From assembly GCF_016904945.1 (NCBI RefSeq), contig NZ_JADIKF010000035.1, positions 62,001 through 126,000 on the forward strand: a stretch of DNA of 64,000 nucleotides, in the 5' to 3' direction. The position numbers and the translations under genes were made by a program. Source of the stretch: Dyella mobilis. GTDB taxonomy: Bacteria; Pseudomonadota; Gammaproteobacteria; Xanthomonadales; Rhodanobacteraceae. How positions within the stretch are numbered: position 1 is the stretch's first letter; the number at the start of each line of letters is the position of its first letter. Shown piece after piece: positions 8,378 through 16,705 of the stretch. The notes under the pieces were generated by a model. The model worked only from the letters and a program-made list of their open reading frames with translations, did no database searches and was not told the origin of the DNA.

Positions 8378-9121
8378 TCAATTGAGCCAACGGAAGGCTC
8401 TGCGCAATTCGGCCTCGGCGTTCTCTGAGTAGCAGCGCCCATGGGCCAGGATCACTTGTTGCGGACGCCAGGCCAGCATCCGGGCCAAACAGGGCCGCGC
8501 ATCGGCCTTATGAAAGGTCATGCGCCAATCCAGCGGAGTCTTGCCGTCGGGATCAAGCACGCCACCCAGTCGTCCGATCCAACGTAGGAAAGGGGGCAGT
8601 TTTGCCGCTTCGAGATTTTCAATCAGGTCGGTCAGGATGAGCGTTCGGCTGGCGCAATGAAAGAAGACGAACTCTTCCATCACCGAGCTACCGCGAAAGC
8701 GCAGTTGGGCCAGATCGTCCGCCCAAGCATGAGGTGGGTCGTCATGAAGGTCTGCGTCGAAAACGACCTGAGCACGTTTGCTCGCCGCGCGTTCACAGAC
8801 GCCCGGTGAGGCCCATGTCACGGCACTGGGGTATCGCAGCTTCCATGTGGCGATGTGCGCATAGTGCAGTTTGTTCGGTGAGATCAAGTGCTCAACGGAA
8901 CCAAGCTCATCGAGCGCAGCAAACAGGTCGGAGTTGGGTGCCGTGGGCGAATGACACCACAGCCCACCGCCAGACAGCCGAACCACCGTCATTCGGGTCG
9001 GAAACTCGACACGCAGGCCCAAGGGGGCATCCAGACCCACCAATGGCCCATCCACTGTCCAAATGCCCGGCGCCACCGACTTGAGGGTGTTCAGTGGAGG
9101 ATAGAGTGTTGGATGGGTCAC
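8378..9121 (-). CDS. DUF4336 family protein (metallo-beta-lactamase-like)
   Basis: The 247-residue protein carries features of DUF4336: an N-terminal WTVDGPL, the stretch HLISPNKLHYAHIATWK where family members keep a remnant metallo-beta-lactamase His, FFHCASRTLILTDLIEN in the middle, and a C-terminal VILAHGRCYSENAE. The fold is inferred to be a degenerate beta-lactamase-like hydrolase with no known substrate. The start is a GTG at 9121 that overlaps the upstream stop (GTGA). The gene is the last of a small minus-strand unit with two short genes. Confidence 0.8.
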   Translation of the reverse strand: MTHPTLYPPLNTLKSVAPGIWTVDGPLVGLDAPLGLRVEFPTRMTVVRLSGGGLWCHSPTAPNSDLFAALDELGSVEHLISPNKLHYAHIATWKLRYPSAVTWASPGVCERAASKRAQVVFDADLHDDPPHAWADDLAQLRFRGSSVMEEFVFFHCASRTLILTDLIENLEAAKLPPFLRWIGRLGGVLDPDGKTPLDWRMTFHKADARPCLARMLAWRPQQVILAHGRCYSENAEAELRRAFRWLN

Positions 9122-9333
9122 GGTGAATGTCCATTTCTTGACGTCACAGGATCGGCCCGGAGCAGACCAAACCGTTTATGAGGATCGGCAGCGAAGCCAA
9201 TGCCATGCCTGCCAGCCCCCTCATCGGCGCGATACGACAAGCGAAGACGGGTGGCGGCGGTCACCACGAGGGCAACCGCTATCAACAAGAACGCGAGTGT
9301 GTTGAGACTGAGTTCCATTCGGCTTGCCGTCAT
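9118..9333 (-). CDS. Small single-pass membrane protein, unknown
   Basis: The 71-residue frame starts at ATG 9333 (or internal ATG 9318) and encodes one clear membrane helix (LNTLAFLLIAVALVVTAATR) followed by a basic, polar tail. Its stop overlaps the GTG start of the DUF4336 gene by 4 nt, which supports real translation. I know no family for it. Confidence 0.55.
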   Translation of the reverse strand: MTASRMELSLNTLAFLLIAVALVVTAATRLRLSYRADEGAGRHGIGFAADPHKRFGLLRADPVTSRNGHSP

Positions 9334-9344
9334 TTGGTGAGGAT

Positions 9345-9560
9345 TCAACCCAAGGGATACTTGGCGCGAATCGCGACACCGACAGCGTCTTCCACGGCTT
9401 TTTGAACGCTTTGTCGGTCGGCAAGATTGGCCGTGCCACCCAAGGCTCCCGACAACTGACTCGCACGACGGACCACGCAGTTCCAAGCGATCGCATGCTC
9501 GTCCTCGGAGTAGGCCACCTCCAAATGGAGTTCGCCGATTGTCGCGTTGAATTGGGCCAC
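9345..9560 (-). CDS. Small unknown protein
   Basis: The 71-residue frame starts GTG at 9560 with GGGGGTG about seven bases upstream, a credible ribosome site. The sequence (MAQFNATIGELHLEVAYSED...) is acidic, has no membrane helix, and ends with an amphipathic helix. It is followed after 11 nt by the small membrane protein and then DUF4336, forming a probable three-gene unit. No family is recognised. Confidence 0.5.
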   Translation of the reverse strand: MAQFNATIGELHLEVAYSEDEHAIAWNCVVRRASQLSGALGGTANLADRQSVQKAVEDAVGVAIRAKYPLG

Positions 9561-9709
9561 GCTTACACCCCCCTGCTGCTCATCACCTTCAAGACAGTTA
9601 AAGTTGACCTTTCATCCGTCGCAAACTTGGTCATGCGCGAACTGTGGTCCGCGGGTATCGTCCGTTACCATACGAATCACCACGGCATTGCTGGGCAGCC
9701 TGCCTTCCA

Positions 9710-10399
9710 TCAATCGCCGATCAACCGATAACCGACGCCAGACTCGGTCAGCACCAAGCGCGGTGTGGCAGGGTCCTCCTCAATTTTCTGCCTCAACTGG
9801 CCAATGTAGACGCGCACGAACTGCGTATCCGTTACAGCTGCACCCCAGCCAGCAGCGAGCAATTGCTTATGCGTCACCACTTGACCCGCATGCTGTGCGA
9901 GCGTGCGCAACAGGTCGTATTCCTTGCGCGTGAGCTTGACGGGTTGACCCGACACGGTGACGCTGCGTTGAACGTAGTCAATATGCAAACCACCCGCCGA
10001 GAATGTCGTTTGTTTCACTTGCCTACGCTGGCGATAGCGCAAGGCGGCGCGAACACGCGCTTGCAATTCACCCATATGGAACGGCTTGATCACATAGTCG
10101 TCCGCACCAATGTCAAGCGCAGCGATACGCTCGGCCTCATCATTACGCGCAGACAGCACGATGATCGGTGCAATCGTCCAACTCCGCAAAGAGACAATCA
10201 CATCCTTACCGTCCATGTCAGGTAAGCCAAGATCGAGCAGGATGACATCGGGAATCGCACGCGCGACTTGGCTAAGAGCATCGGTGCCGGTGCCGGCCAC
10301 CGACACTTGGTAACCCGCAGCTGCCAGCGAGGGCTTAAGCACCCGCTGGATCGATGGCTCATCGTCGACCACCAGGACGCTCGGTGCAACCTCATTCAC
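9710..10399 (-). CDS. kdpE: KdpE-like response regulator (OmpR family)
   Basis: The 229-residue protein has an N-terminal receiver domain (acidic pair in VDDE, phospho-acceptor Asp in ILLDLGLPDMDG, conserved Lys in DDYVIKPFHMGEL). The C-terminal OmpR/PhoB winged helix has KLTRKEYDLLRTLAQHAGQV and a final GVGYRLI. The detailed pattern matches KdpE. Its ATG overlaps the stop of the kinase gene upstream by 4 nt. In E. coli KdpE activates the potassium pump operon kdpFABC, which is not in this window. The target here is unknown. Confidence 0.85.
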   Translation of the reverse strand: MNEVAPSVLVVDDEPSIQRVLKPSLAAAGYQVSVAGTGTDALSQVARAIPDVILLDLGLPDMDGKDVIVSLRSWTIAPIIVLSARNDEAERIAALDIGADDYVIKPFHMGELQARVRAALRYRQRRQVKQTTFSAGGLHIDYVQRSVTVSGQPVKLTRKEYDLLRTLAQHAGQVVTHKQLLAAGWGAAVTDTQFVRVYIGQLRQKIEEDPATPRLVLTESGVGYRLIGD

Positions 10400-11901
10400 T
10401 CGATGGTCTCCAGTGCTGGATGGGCAGGCAGGCGAATATCGACCCGCGTGCCGCGATTGCCCGCGACGGGACTCACGGCCTCGACAGTGCCGCCGAACGA
10501 CTCGATCAACCCGCGCGTCACCGACAAACCCAGTCCGACGCCCGACGCGCCGCGCCGATCGCTGCGGCCTCTGAAGAACTTGTCGAATACTTGATCGATC
10601 TCTCCTGGGGGTATGCCGGGTCCTTCGTCTTCGACACTGAGCACGACATGTTCGGCGTTGGTCCAGACTTTCACCACGATCGTCGAATCGGATGGCGCGT
10701 GCTCGATGGCGTTTTCAATCACATTTACCAAGGCTTGTTCGATCAGCACCGGATCGACGTAAATGCGCTGCCGCGCATTGTCAAAAGCGCGCACCAGCCG
10801 ATGCTCACTGAGCTGCCGTTCAAGATGCTTCAGCGATGACGCCATCGCTTCACCCGGGTCGATCAACGCGCAATTCAATTGCAGGGCGCCGGATTCCAGG
10901 CGTGTCATCTCAAGGAGATTGAGCACATAGCGGTTTAGGCGTTCGGATTGATCCTGGATCGTGCCGAGCAGATCCAGGCGCGTGGCCGCATCGAAGTTCC
11001 CATCGTGTTCCTGCAGCGAACTCGCCGAAGCAAGGATCGTCGCGATCGGCGTCCTTAGATCGTGGGACAGCGAGGAAAGGAGTGCCGTGCGTAAACCTTC
11101 CTTCTCCGCAATGATGCTCGCGTCCGCGATCTCTGTCATGAGCCTGGCCCTGTCGATGGCGACAGCCCCCAATTCGAGGAGGGCTTGGATCCAATGCTGA
11201 TCAGGACGCACAGCCGGCTCGTGTGGCAATGGCCAGATGGCCACTCCTCCGAGTACGCGGTCACCGGTTCGCAATCTCAACCGTTTGCGCACGGCTCCGA
11301 TTTCGTCGACCCAATCGGGAGCCAAGAAGCACATTTGCGCTTTGTCGATGGAACCGATGGAGAGATCATGTGAGCGGACGTATACGCACAGGTCGCCCTC
11401 ATCGGCGATCCATATCGCTGCCCGGCACCCTGCCTTTTCTAGGTGCCGGAGCAGACGCGCCGCCGCCACCGCAGGGTCGATCGCGCCTGACAAGTCGCGA
11501 CTTGCCTCGAACAGCGATGTGATGTTGTGCAATCCAAGCTTTGCTTCACGCGCGCGATCGCTCAAACGTCCCGCAAGTCCGCCGACCAACAAAGCAACAA
11601 TCAAAAACGTCGTGAACGCGAGAATGTCGGCCGGCGCCATGTGCAGTGTGAAACGCGGCGCCACGAGGAAAAAATTGTAGGAAAAGAACGCTAGCAATGC
11701 AGCGAACAGCGCAGGCCACATGCCATGCCGGACACCGGCATAAAGAATACCGACCAAGAACAGCAGAGAGAGATTGCGGGCGCCAAGCCGCTCAACCCAA
11801 ATCAAACCGACAAGCGTTGGCACAAGGATCGTCAGGAACGCCCAAGCAAAATCACGAAAGCTTGGCATGTGGGGTGCCGCGACCTCAAGCCATGGTGGCA
11901 T
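10396..11901 (-). CDS. KdpD-like sensor kinase lacking the N-terminal KdpD/Usp domain
   Basis: The order is four membrane helices of the DUF4118 type (about residues 20-125), a GAF-like region, a HisKA domain with SLSHDLRTPIATI carrying the phospho-His, and a HATPase domain with NVIENAIEHA, EDEGPGIPP and GVGLGLSVTRG. This corresponds to the C-terminal half of KdpD. The cytoplasmic N-terminal KdpD and Usp-like domains (about 400 residues) are missing. I place the start at ATG 11901, preceded by AGGGA; the frame is open further upstream to a TTG at 12018. It pairs with the KdpE-like regulator. Loss of the N-terminal input half suggests a changed signal. Confidence 0.8.
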   Translation of the reverse strand: MPPWLEVAAPHMPSFRDFAWAFLTILVPTLVGLIWVERLGARNLSLLFLVGILYAGVRHGMWPALFAALLAFFSYNFFLVAPRFTLHMAPADILAFTTFLIVALLVGGLAGRLSDRAREAKLGLHNITSLFEASRDLSGAIDPAVAAARLLRHLEKAGCRAAIWIADEGDLCVYVRSHDLSIGSIDKAQMCFLAPDWVDEIGAVRKRLRLRTGDRVLGGVAIWPLPHEPAVRPDQHWIQALLELGAVAIDRARLMTEIADASIIAEKEGLRTALLSSLSHDLRTPIATILASASSLQEHDGNFDAATRLDLLGTIQDQSERLNRYVLNLLEMTRLESGALQLNCALIDPGEAMASSLKHLERQLSEHRLVRAFDNARQRIYVDPVLIEQALVNVIENAIEHAPSDSTIVVKVWTNAEHVVLSVEDEGPGIPPGEIDQVFDKFFRGRSDRRGASGVGLGLSVTRGLIESFGGTVEAVSPVAGNRGTRVDIRLPAHPALETIE

Positions 11902-12266
11902 TTCCCTAGCCATCGGCAGGGGCACGCTGTTGCGGTGAACAAGTGGTAACCATTGGGGAAACGATATGTCGCCGAAATGCCATGCCAGCACGATGGATCG
12001 AATCTCAAGAACCGTCAACTTACGTGGGAAACCGAACCCGGTGCCATTATAAAATCCTTACACGCGCCTCACGTTGGGCTCCATTACAGGTCGCGTGGCA
12101 TAGACATTTTGTAGACAGCCTCCGCATGTGACGGGCAGAGCTTACGGCACCTGATCCAGCTTAGAAATAGCGTGCTGGTTCGCCACGAACTCGAATCGCA
12201 AGATACGGATATTTTTTCGACCGGTGCTCAACTACATTGGACCCCCAGAAAACATTTGGAGTTCGT

Positions 12267-12740
12267 ATGTCATTCCGCATCAGTGGCCTTTCTCCCGAAC
12301 CATTCCGTCATCTATTCGGGCTTGCCGACGAGGCACTGAAGGCGCATGGCGCCATTCGCTATGTCGTCGATAAATCTCCAGGCTACCCTGAACGAATCGA
12401 ACTCCGGGATGCCTCTGTGGACGACACGGTATTGCTGGTGAACTACGCGCACTTGCCGGTCAACAATCCGTACAACTCAAGATACGCGATCTACATTCGC
12501 GAAGGCGCGCAGGAGGCCTGTTCGGTGGTGGACGAAGTCCCGGATGTACTGCGCCGAAGGATCATTGCGCTGCGCGCATTCGATAAGGACAACATGCTCA
12601 TCCATGCGGACTTGGCCACTGGTGATGAAATCGAGGTTTTGGTTGAGCGTCTGTTTTCGGATCAGCGCGCAGTCTACCTCCACGCACATAATGCAAAGTA
12701 CGGCTGCTACCTAGCTCGTATCGACCGGGTAGCCGAATAG
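12267..12740 (+). CDS. DUF1203 family protein
   Basis: The protein starts MSFRISGLSPEPF and has the DUF1203 layout: a proline-rich N-terminus with PGYPERIEL, a central strand region with YAHLPVNNPYNSRYAIYI, and a C-terminal YLHAHNAKYGCYLARIDRV. It has about 157 residues, the usual length. The frame is open upstream to 12237, but the ATG at 12267 matches the family start. It is cytoplasmic with no known biochemical role and is transcribed divergently from the kinase. Confidence 0.85.
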   Translation: MSFRISGLSPEPFRHLFGLADEALKAHGAIRYVVDKSPGYPERIELRDASVDDTVLLVNYAHLPVNNPYNSRYAIYIREGAQEACSVVDEVPDVLRRRIIALRAFDKDNMLIHADLATGDEIEVLVERLFSDQRAVYLHAHNAKYGCYLARIDRVAE

Positions 12741-13137
12741 CTGCGGACCGCATTGGCAAGATCGTCGAACGAGAGGGCGATCTTGTCATCCTCTACGAAG
12801 TCCTTGAGCTGTTTGCCCGTCGAGGTCACCCTTGTGCGGGCGCACAAACCTTTAGCTCGGCCCCTGACCGTTCAGGGCAAAGCCGTTAGAGCCGCGCTTC
12901 CGTTCGATGTCTTGCTATTTCAGATGGAGTTGGGGCTCCTTGATCAGGCCACGCAATATTTGCGCTCGGTCCTATTTTAAACGACGATTTCGCCGGTCCA
13001 TCGTGGTTTCTTGCCCCGCATTACAGGACGTACCCACCTGAGTACCAGCTCAATGCGAATTCATGGCCTGCCAGCTCCTGCGACCTGGCAGACAACCCTT
13101 CTGGAGGCATGGATGATGACGAAGACCCGTACCGACA
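12741..13137. other. Gene-poor stretch, nothing convincing
   Basis: Only short frames without ribosome sites or recognisable families are present on either strand. No hairpin with a U-tract, riboswitch or repeat was seen. Confidence 0.4.
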
Positions 13138-13428
13138 TTATTCCTTTCCATCTTCTTCTGGCCAATCCAGTCGTATGGAGTGACTCAGTGGGCCGCTGGG
13201 ACAATTGTCCTCCCACGCGATGTCGCACTCAGGGAGGTCAGTCCAACGCCCAGTCTCGGGATATGCTGAAACAAGATCAGGTGCGAGGCTGACACCGTCA
13301 AGATCGGCGAAGCTGGCTGGGAAAAAATCGCCGCGCGTGACTGCCAGATCCGCGCGGCGTATCAAAACGGATTGCCGGAAGATTTCCTGAGTCTGCGCGA
13401 CAACCTTACGGTGTGTCGCATTCGACAT
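13138..13428 (-). CDS. Unknown 96-residue protein
   Basis: The frame encodes an acidic soluble protein (MSNATHRKVVAQTQEIFRQ...) with no signal peptide or membrane helix. The ribosome site is poor. It is kept because its composition is protein-like and opposing frames are less so. It could also be a decayed gene in a region showing other scars. Confidence 0.35.
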   Translation of the reverse strand: MSNATHRKVVAQTQEIFRQSVLIRRADLAVTRGDFFPASFADLDGVSLAPDLVSAYPETGRWTDLPECDIAWEDNCPSGPLSHSIRLDWPEEDGKE

Positions 13429-13459
13429 ATCGTGGCAGCCGGTCCTGTTATGTGAGTTT

Positions 13460-13718
13460 TCAGGTCAGCATGGCGAGGCGAATATCCTGTTTCGCGGCGT
13501 CAGGAAGATTGTAAGCATTGAGCCCGGAGCCAGCGAGCGGCGCGAAGACTTCGGCATATATTTTCTCAAAGCGCATCCTTAGCAATATTTCCGCGGCGCC
13601 GAGTGGACAGCCTGGCGCTGGTGAATTTTTTTGCCGCGAAGGCCGACCAGAACGCATCGGGATGAGCGTCGAATTGGAGAATATTGGGTTTTAGATCGCT
13701 GGGACACGCCATGTGCAT
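13460..13718 (-). pseudogene. Small unknown gene broken by a frameshift in an A7 run
   Basis: An ATG at 13718 follows AAGGAG at ideal spacing and opens a frame (MHMACPSDLKPNILQFDAHP...) that stops at 13566 after 50 codons. With one base fewer in the run of seven A (minus strand, near 13628-13634), the frame continues as a plausible protein (GAAEILLRMRFEKIYAEVFA...) to a stop at 13460. The strong start with two protein-like halves suggests a single gene of about 85 residues. It carries a +1 base indel, uses programmed slippage, or contains a sequencing error. Confidence 0.45.
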
Positions 13719-13737
13719 TACTCCTTGGATAAGCAGT

Positions 13738-14004
13738 TCAATGCGAGGTGGGGGCACCCGTTTCTCGGTAATGTCGCGCGAAAAAAACAACAAGAGCGCT
13801 CCAGATAATCACGAGGCCCGAGACAGCTTTGTCGCTGATGTTCGTTGGAAGGCAAGTGATGGCGCACAAAAGATATAGCAATAACGTCAGGCACGAAAAA
13901 TAGAGCTCTTTATGGCTACCGATTCGCTTGACGAGCAATAGGACGATAAGGACGGCAAATGTGGCCGGCATTGCGAGGCCAAGAACTATGTACAACGTCA
14001 CCAT
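13738..14004 (-). CDS. Small integral membrane protein, unknown
   Basis: Starting at ATG 14004 (CGGGGA just upstream), the 88-residue product has three hydrophobic segments: IVLGLAMPATFAVLIVLLLV, LYFSCLTLLLYLLCAITCL and SGLVIIWSALVVFF. It ends in a short polar tail. The frame is open further upstream to 14103, but that extension is polar and atypical. No family is recognised. The neighbouring gene at 14277-14708 is also a small membrane protein. Confidence 0.55.
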   Translation of the reverse strand: MVTLYIVLGLAMPATFAVLIVLLLVKRIGSHKELYFSCLTLLLYLLCAITCLPTNISDKAVSGLVIIWSALVVFFARHYRETGAPTSH

Positions 14005-14276
14005 TTGTCCCCGGATGTTCTCTTTGCCCTGCCATTTACTGGGTTGTACCTCCTCTGATGGATCGTACTCTCTTCGTTTGGAAGGTACTAGCGACGTAAA
14101 CATCTGCTTGTTGTACTGGTGCGACGTTCCCCATGACAGTGCTAAACGTCGCCACGCAAACTATCGGGCTTGCGCGGAATACAGGGTGGATTGCGGAAAG
14201 ATTTTTAAGGGTGGGTTCAATTTCGCCACACTCTGCACTTGGCCAATCTTTTAGCGGATATCAAAGCTGGCGGCTA

Positions 14277-14708
14277 TTAGCTGCGGGGCTCGAAATCGCC
14301 ACCACGAAGCTTTCGCAACCTTGCTTCGATCCTAGCGATCGTTTCATCGGCTTGCTCCACGCGAACGACCGTGCCAAGCGCAAAGACGGCGAGGAAATAA
14401 GCGGTGCAGCCGGAGACAAAGCGTTCCACGCCATAGAGTTTCTGCGCAAAGTCGGTTATGCCGATGGCGCTGAACATCAAATTAATACCTAACAACGCGA
14501 AAACCATAAACATGTATTTAGCGATGAACGTGTAGTAGGCGCGCGGGTCATCGTGAAGCCGATGAGTCAGCACCATTTCCTTTTCAAGGAGTTTCACAGA
14601 CCACTGTTGGTTCCATGCAGCAAGTGACAGGACACCAATCTTGAACACTGGAATGGCTGCGATGATGGCGAGTACAAAAACGATATTGTCTTTCGTGAGC
14701 AATTGCAT
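14277..14708 (-). CDS. Membrane protein of unknown function
   Basis: The start is ATG 14708 with GGAGG six bases upstream, a strong ribosome site. The 143-residue protein has an N-terminal helix (IVFVLAIIAAIPVFKIGVLS), two further helices (FIAKYMFMVFALLGINLMFS and GCTAYFLAVFALGTVV), and a C-terminal charged, coiled-coil-like tail (ETIARIEARLRKLRG). No known family is recognised. It lies downstream of a degenerate stretch (14709-14941) without clear genes. Confidence 0.65.
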   Translation of the reverse strand: MQLLTKDNIVFVLAIIAAIPVFKIGVLSLAAWNQQWSVKLLEKEMVLTHRLHDDPRAYYTFIAKYMFMVFALLGINLMFSAIGITDFAQKLYGVERFVSGCTAYFLAVFALGTVVRVEQADETIARIEARLRKLRGGDFEPRS

Positions 14709-14941
14709 GGTGTCCTCCGTATGGGGTGATTTAGGAACTCCCCGCAGATATTGGTTGAAAACCCCAAGTGGATCGTAGAGATAATGTCTGCTGGGGCGCA
14801 ACGCCTGCTCAAAGAGAAGGCTGAAGCCGTGGCCAGGGGGTTCGTCAAGTGGGACTCAATGACCTCGATCAAGGACCTATCGTCACGATGGCTCGCCCAT
14901 AGGGGTAGGGTGAGCTACCCCGTGTTATGGAGGATTAGCGA

Positions 14942-15290
14942 TTAAAGCTTCGAGCCGCCGTCTACTTGCTGGGTATCACCGGTGATCCATCGCGCCTCAT
15001 TGGAGGCAAGAAATGCAATGGCACCAGCGATGTCATCGGGCTGTGCGATGCGCTTGAGAGCCTGCATGTCCGGCGTCGCATCGCGGCCTTCCTCGGCCTT
15101 GGTGAAATTGGACATGTCCGTTTCCACTACCCCTGGAGCAACGGCGTTCACGCGGATGTTGCGAGAACCCAGTGTCACGGCAAAATGCTTGACCAGAGTG
15201 TCGATGGCACCCTTGGTCGCGGCATAAGCAAGCAGATTACCCACCGCAGCGCGCGCGGCGAGCGAAGAAGTGAAGATGATGCTGCTAGTG
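14942..15290 (-). pseudogene. C-terminal half of a short-chain dehydrogenase, truncated by IS5 DNA
   Basis: The frame carries the second half of a classical SDR: SSLAARAAVG, active-site LLAYAATKGA (YxxxK), NAVAPGVVETDM, and the C-terminal TGDTQQVDGGSKL. The Rossmann TGxxxGIG and NNAG motifs are absent. The upstream side changes directly into an IS5-type transposase N-terminus at about 15290. A deletion or IS-mediated event removed the first 120 or so codons, so the piece cannot bind NAD(P). Confidence 0.85.
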
Positions 15291-15480
15291 AGGCTCGATG
15301 ATCGCCTCAAGCATCGACCACGGCATCATCTGGTCCATCTCCGCCAGAAATACTTCACGGCGCGTGCGCTTCTTCTTGGCGTCGAACGTCAATGAGGCGA
15401 AGGTGGTTTGTTTCATGGGCGGGCACAGTTCGATGGGATGACGCTAGGATGCACGATGTGGGGAATAATTCAGAGTGTCC
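15291..15480 (-). mobile_element. IS5-family insertion sequence remnant (left end and transposase N-terminus)
   Basis: An ATG at 15416 opens MKQTTFASLTFDAKKKRTRR, then EVFLAEMDQMMPWSMLEAIIEPH. This is the characteristic N-terminus of IS5-group transposases (about 42 codons), after which homology stops and SDR sequence begins. On the outer side the element probably ends at 15480 (GGGACACTCTG inwards), followed by CTAG at 15481-15484. This fits the YTAR target preference of IS5 elements. The right end is absent. Confidence 0.7.
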
Positions 15481-15658
15481 CTAGACAATCTCAACGGCCA
15501 CTACGATCAGAAAGGGGCCGTAATGGTTTGCAAAAGCATCCCACGCCATGGCAAAAAAGCGTGAATTAACACCTTTATTATTCAATAACTTACCATCATC
15601 GCCTCGCCGTAGAAACAGGGCAGTTTTCAGCCCCCCTTCCAACATGATAGGTTATTGC

Positions 15659-15711
15659 CCAGGTGATGGAGTTCACCTAAAACCGCCCCTCGGGCTAATG
15701 ACTCCTATTGG
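15659..15711 (+). promoter_or_regulatory. Fluoride riboswitch (crcB motif) 6, plus strand
   Basis: The hairpin AGGTG/CACCT has loop ATGGAGTT. AAAACC and a second hairpin GCCC-CTC-GGGC follow, then TAATGACTCCTATTG. Loop GGAGT pairs with ACTCC as the pseudoknot. Each element aligns with the crcB-motif aptamer structure although the stem bases differ from the five minus-strand copies, so the covariation supports the call. Just downstream, ACTCCT and TTGG can pair with CCAA and AGGAGT (15701-15736), an alternative hairpin that would dismantle the pseudoknot; no U-tract follows. About 100 nt later comes the prenyltransferase-repeat gene. Confidence 0.88.
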
Positions 15712-15811
15712 TTATGTCTTCGCCAATCAGGAGTTATGTCATGCCTATCTTTGTGCTCTCATCCTCCGTGTTCCTTCCCGTTGTAGATCGTTTCTACGGG
15801 AGGGTCCGTTG

Positions 15812-16696
15812 ATGTCCACCGCACCGCGGATCGCATCCGAAAGCCCTATGACTGCTGCGCTTGAAAGGGCGCAGACCTATGTGTTGGGCAAGCAATCGCC
15901 TCGTGGCGGTTTTTGCTTTTATCGAGGTTACTACGTCGAAGAGCCCAACTTGGCGGACACGTGGCACAGCCTTGCGGCTTTAACGTTGTTGGGCATTTCA
16001 CCGAGCGAACCCGATACGCACGCCGCTTTCGTTCTGGGGCAGCCGATCGAGCCGCAACCCTTTGCGCTGTATTACCGTGTGCGTGCGCTCCATGCCCTGG
16101 ATGTCGATGACCCCATGGAGATCGAGGTCAAATTGGCGGTCAGCGCCCTGCAGATCTATCGATTCGATCCCTCGCATGTATCTTTTACGACCAACCTGCA
16201 GCGTTTACGTTGCGTGTTATGGCTAAAAAAGCACTTCCATTTGCTCATAGACGCCGAAGAAACCATCGGAACGTTATTAGCCTCGGAAGATGCGTCAGGC
16301 GGATTTGGGTCGCCCCCCAATGTATTGGATACCGAGACCGCCATCGGTGTATTGCAACTCAGTAGTCGTGCCATTCCCGCCGGTGCAGGTGAATTTCTTC
16401 AACGCATGGCGGCACCCGGATTCGGGTTCCGTTTGACAGCGGGATCACTGTCTCCCAATCTGGAGACGACGTGTGCAGGCGTCATTGGTTGTTCTCGTAC
16501 GAATAAGTCCGTCCTTCATGCAAAAGATGCCACTGCCTTCATTTTGAGTTGTCAGACGGGGAACGGTGGCTTTTCGCGTACGGCCGGTGCCTTACCCGAT
16601 CTCGCGCTAACGCACATGGCACTCACGACATTGATAGTGCACCTGGGGGATTTGCCGCATTACCAAAGCCTCAAGGAATTGGACTGTCACGCGTGA
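15812..16696 (+). CDS. Prenyltransferase/squalene-oxidase-repeat protein
   Basis: The start at ATG 15812 follows GGGAGGG, a strong ribosome site. The 294-residue protein contains repeated alpha-barrel units of the type found in protein prenyltransferase beta subunits and squalene cyclases: QSPRGGFCFYRGYYVEEPNL, DASGGFGSPPNVLDTETAI and QTGNGGFSRTAGALPDLALT, each with GGF followed by an acidic or TxxA helix. The catalytic motifs of terpene cyclases (DDxx or DXDD) are not evident, so the domain may bind lipid or protein instead. It is followed after 9 nt by the dynamin-like gene and preceded by a fluoride riboswitch. An upstream extension of the frame to 15548 runs through the aptamer and is rejected. 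Confidence 0.75.
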   Translation: MSTAPRIASESPMTAALERAQTYVLGKQSPRGGFCFYRGYYVEEPNLADTWHSLAALTLLGISPSEPDTHAAFVLGQPIEPQPFALYYRVRALHALDVDDPMEIEVKLAVSALQIYRFDPSHVSFTTNLQRLRCVLWLKKHFHLLIDAEETIGTLLASEDASGGFGSPPNVLDTETAIGVLQLSSRAIPAGAGEFLQRMAAPGFGFRLTAGSLSPNLETTCAGVIGCSRTNKSVLHAKDATAFILSCQTGNGGFSRTAGALPDLALTHMALTTLIVHLGDLPHYQSLKELDCHA

Positions 16697-16705
16697 GGTT
16701 CATCT

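Noticed and set aside
15548..15811. N-terminal extension of the prenyltransferase-repeat gene
   Set aside because: It runs through the fluoride aptamer, has no ribosome site, and the sequence is not protein-like. ATG 15812 has GGGAGGG.
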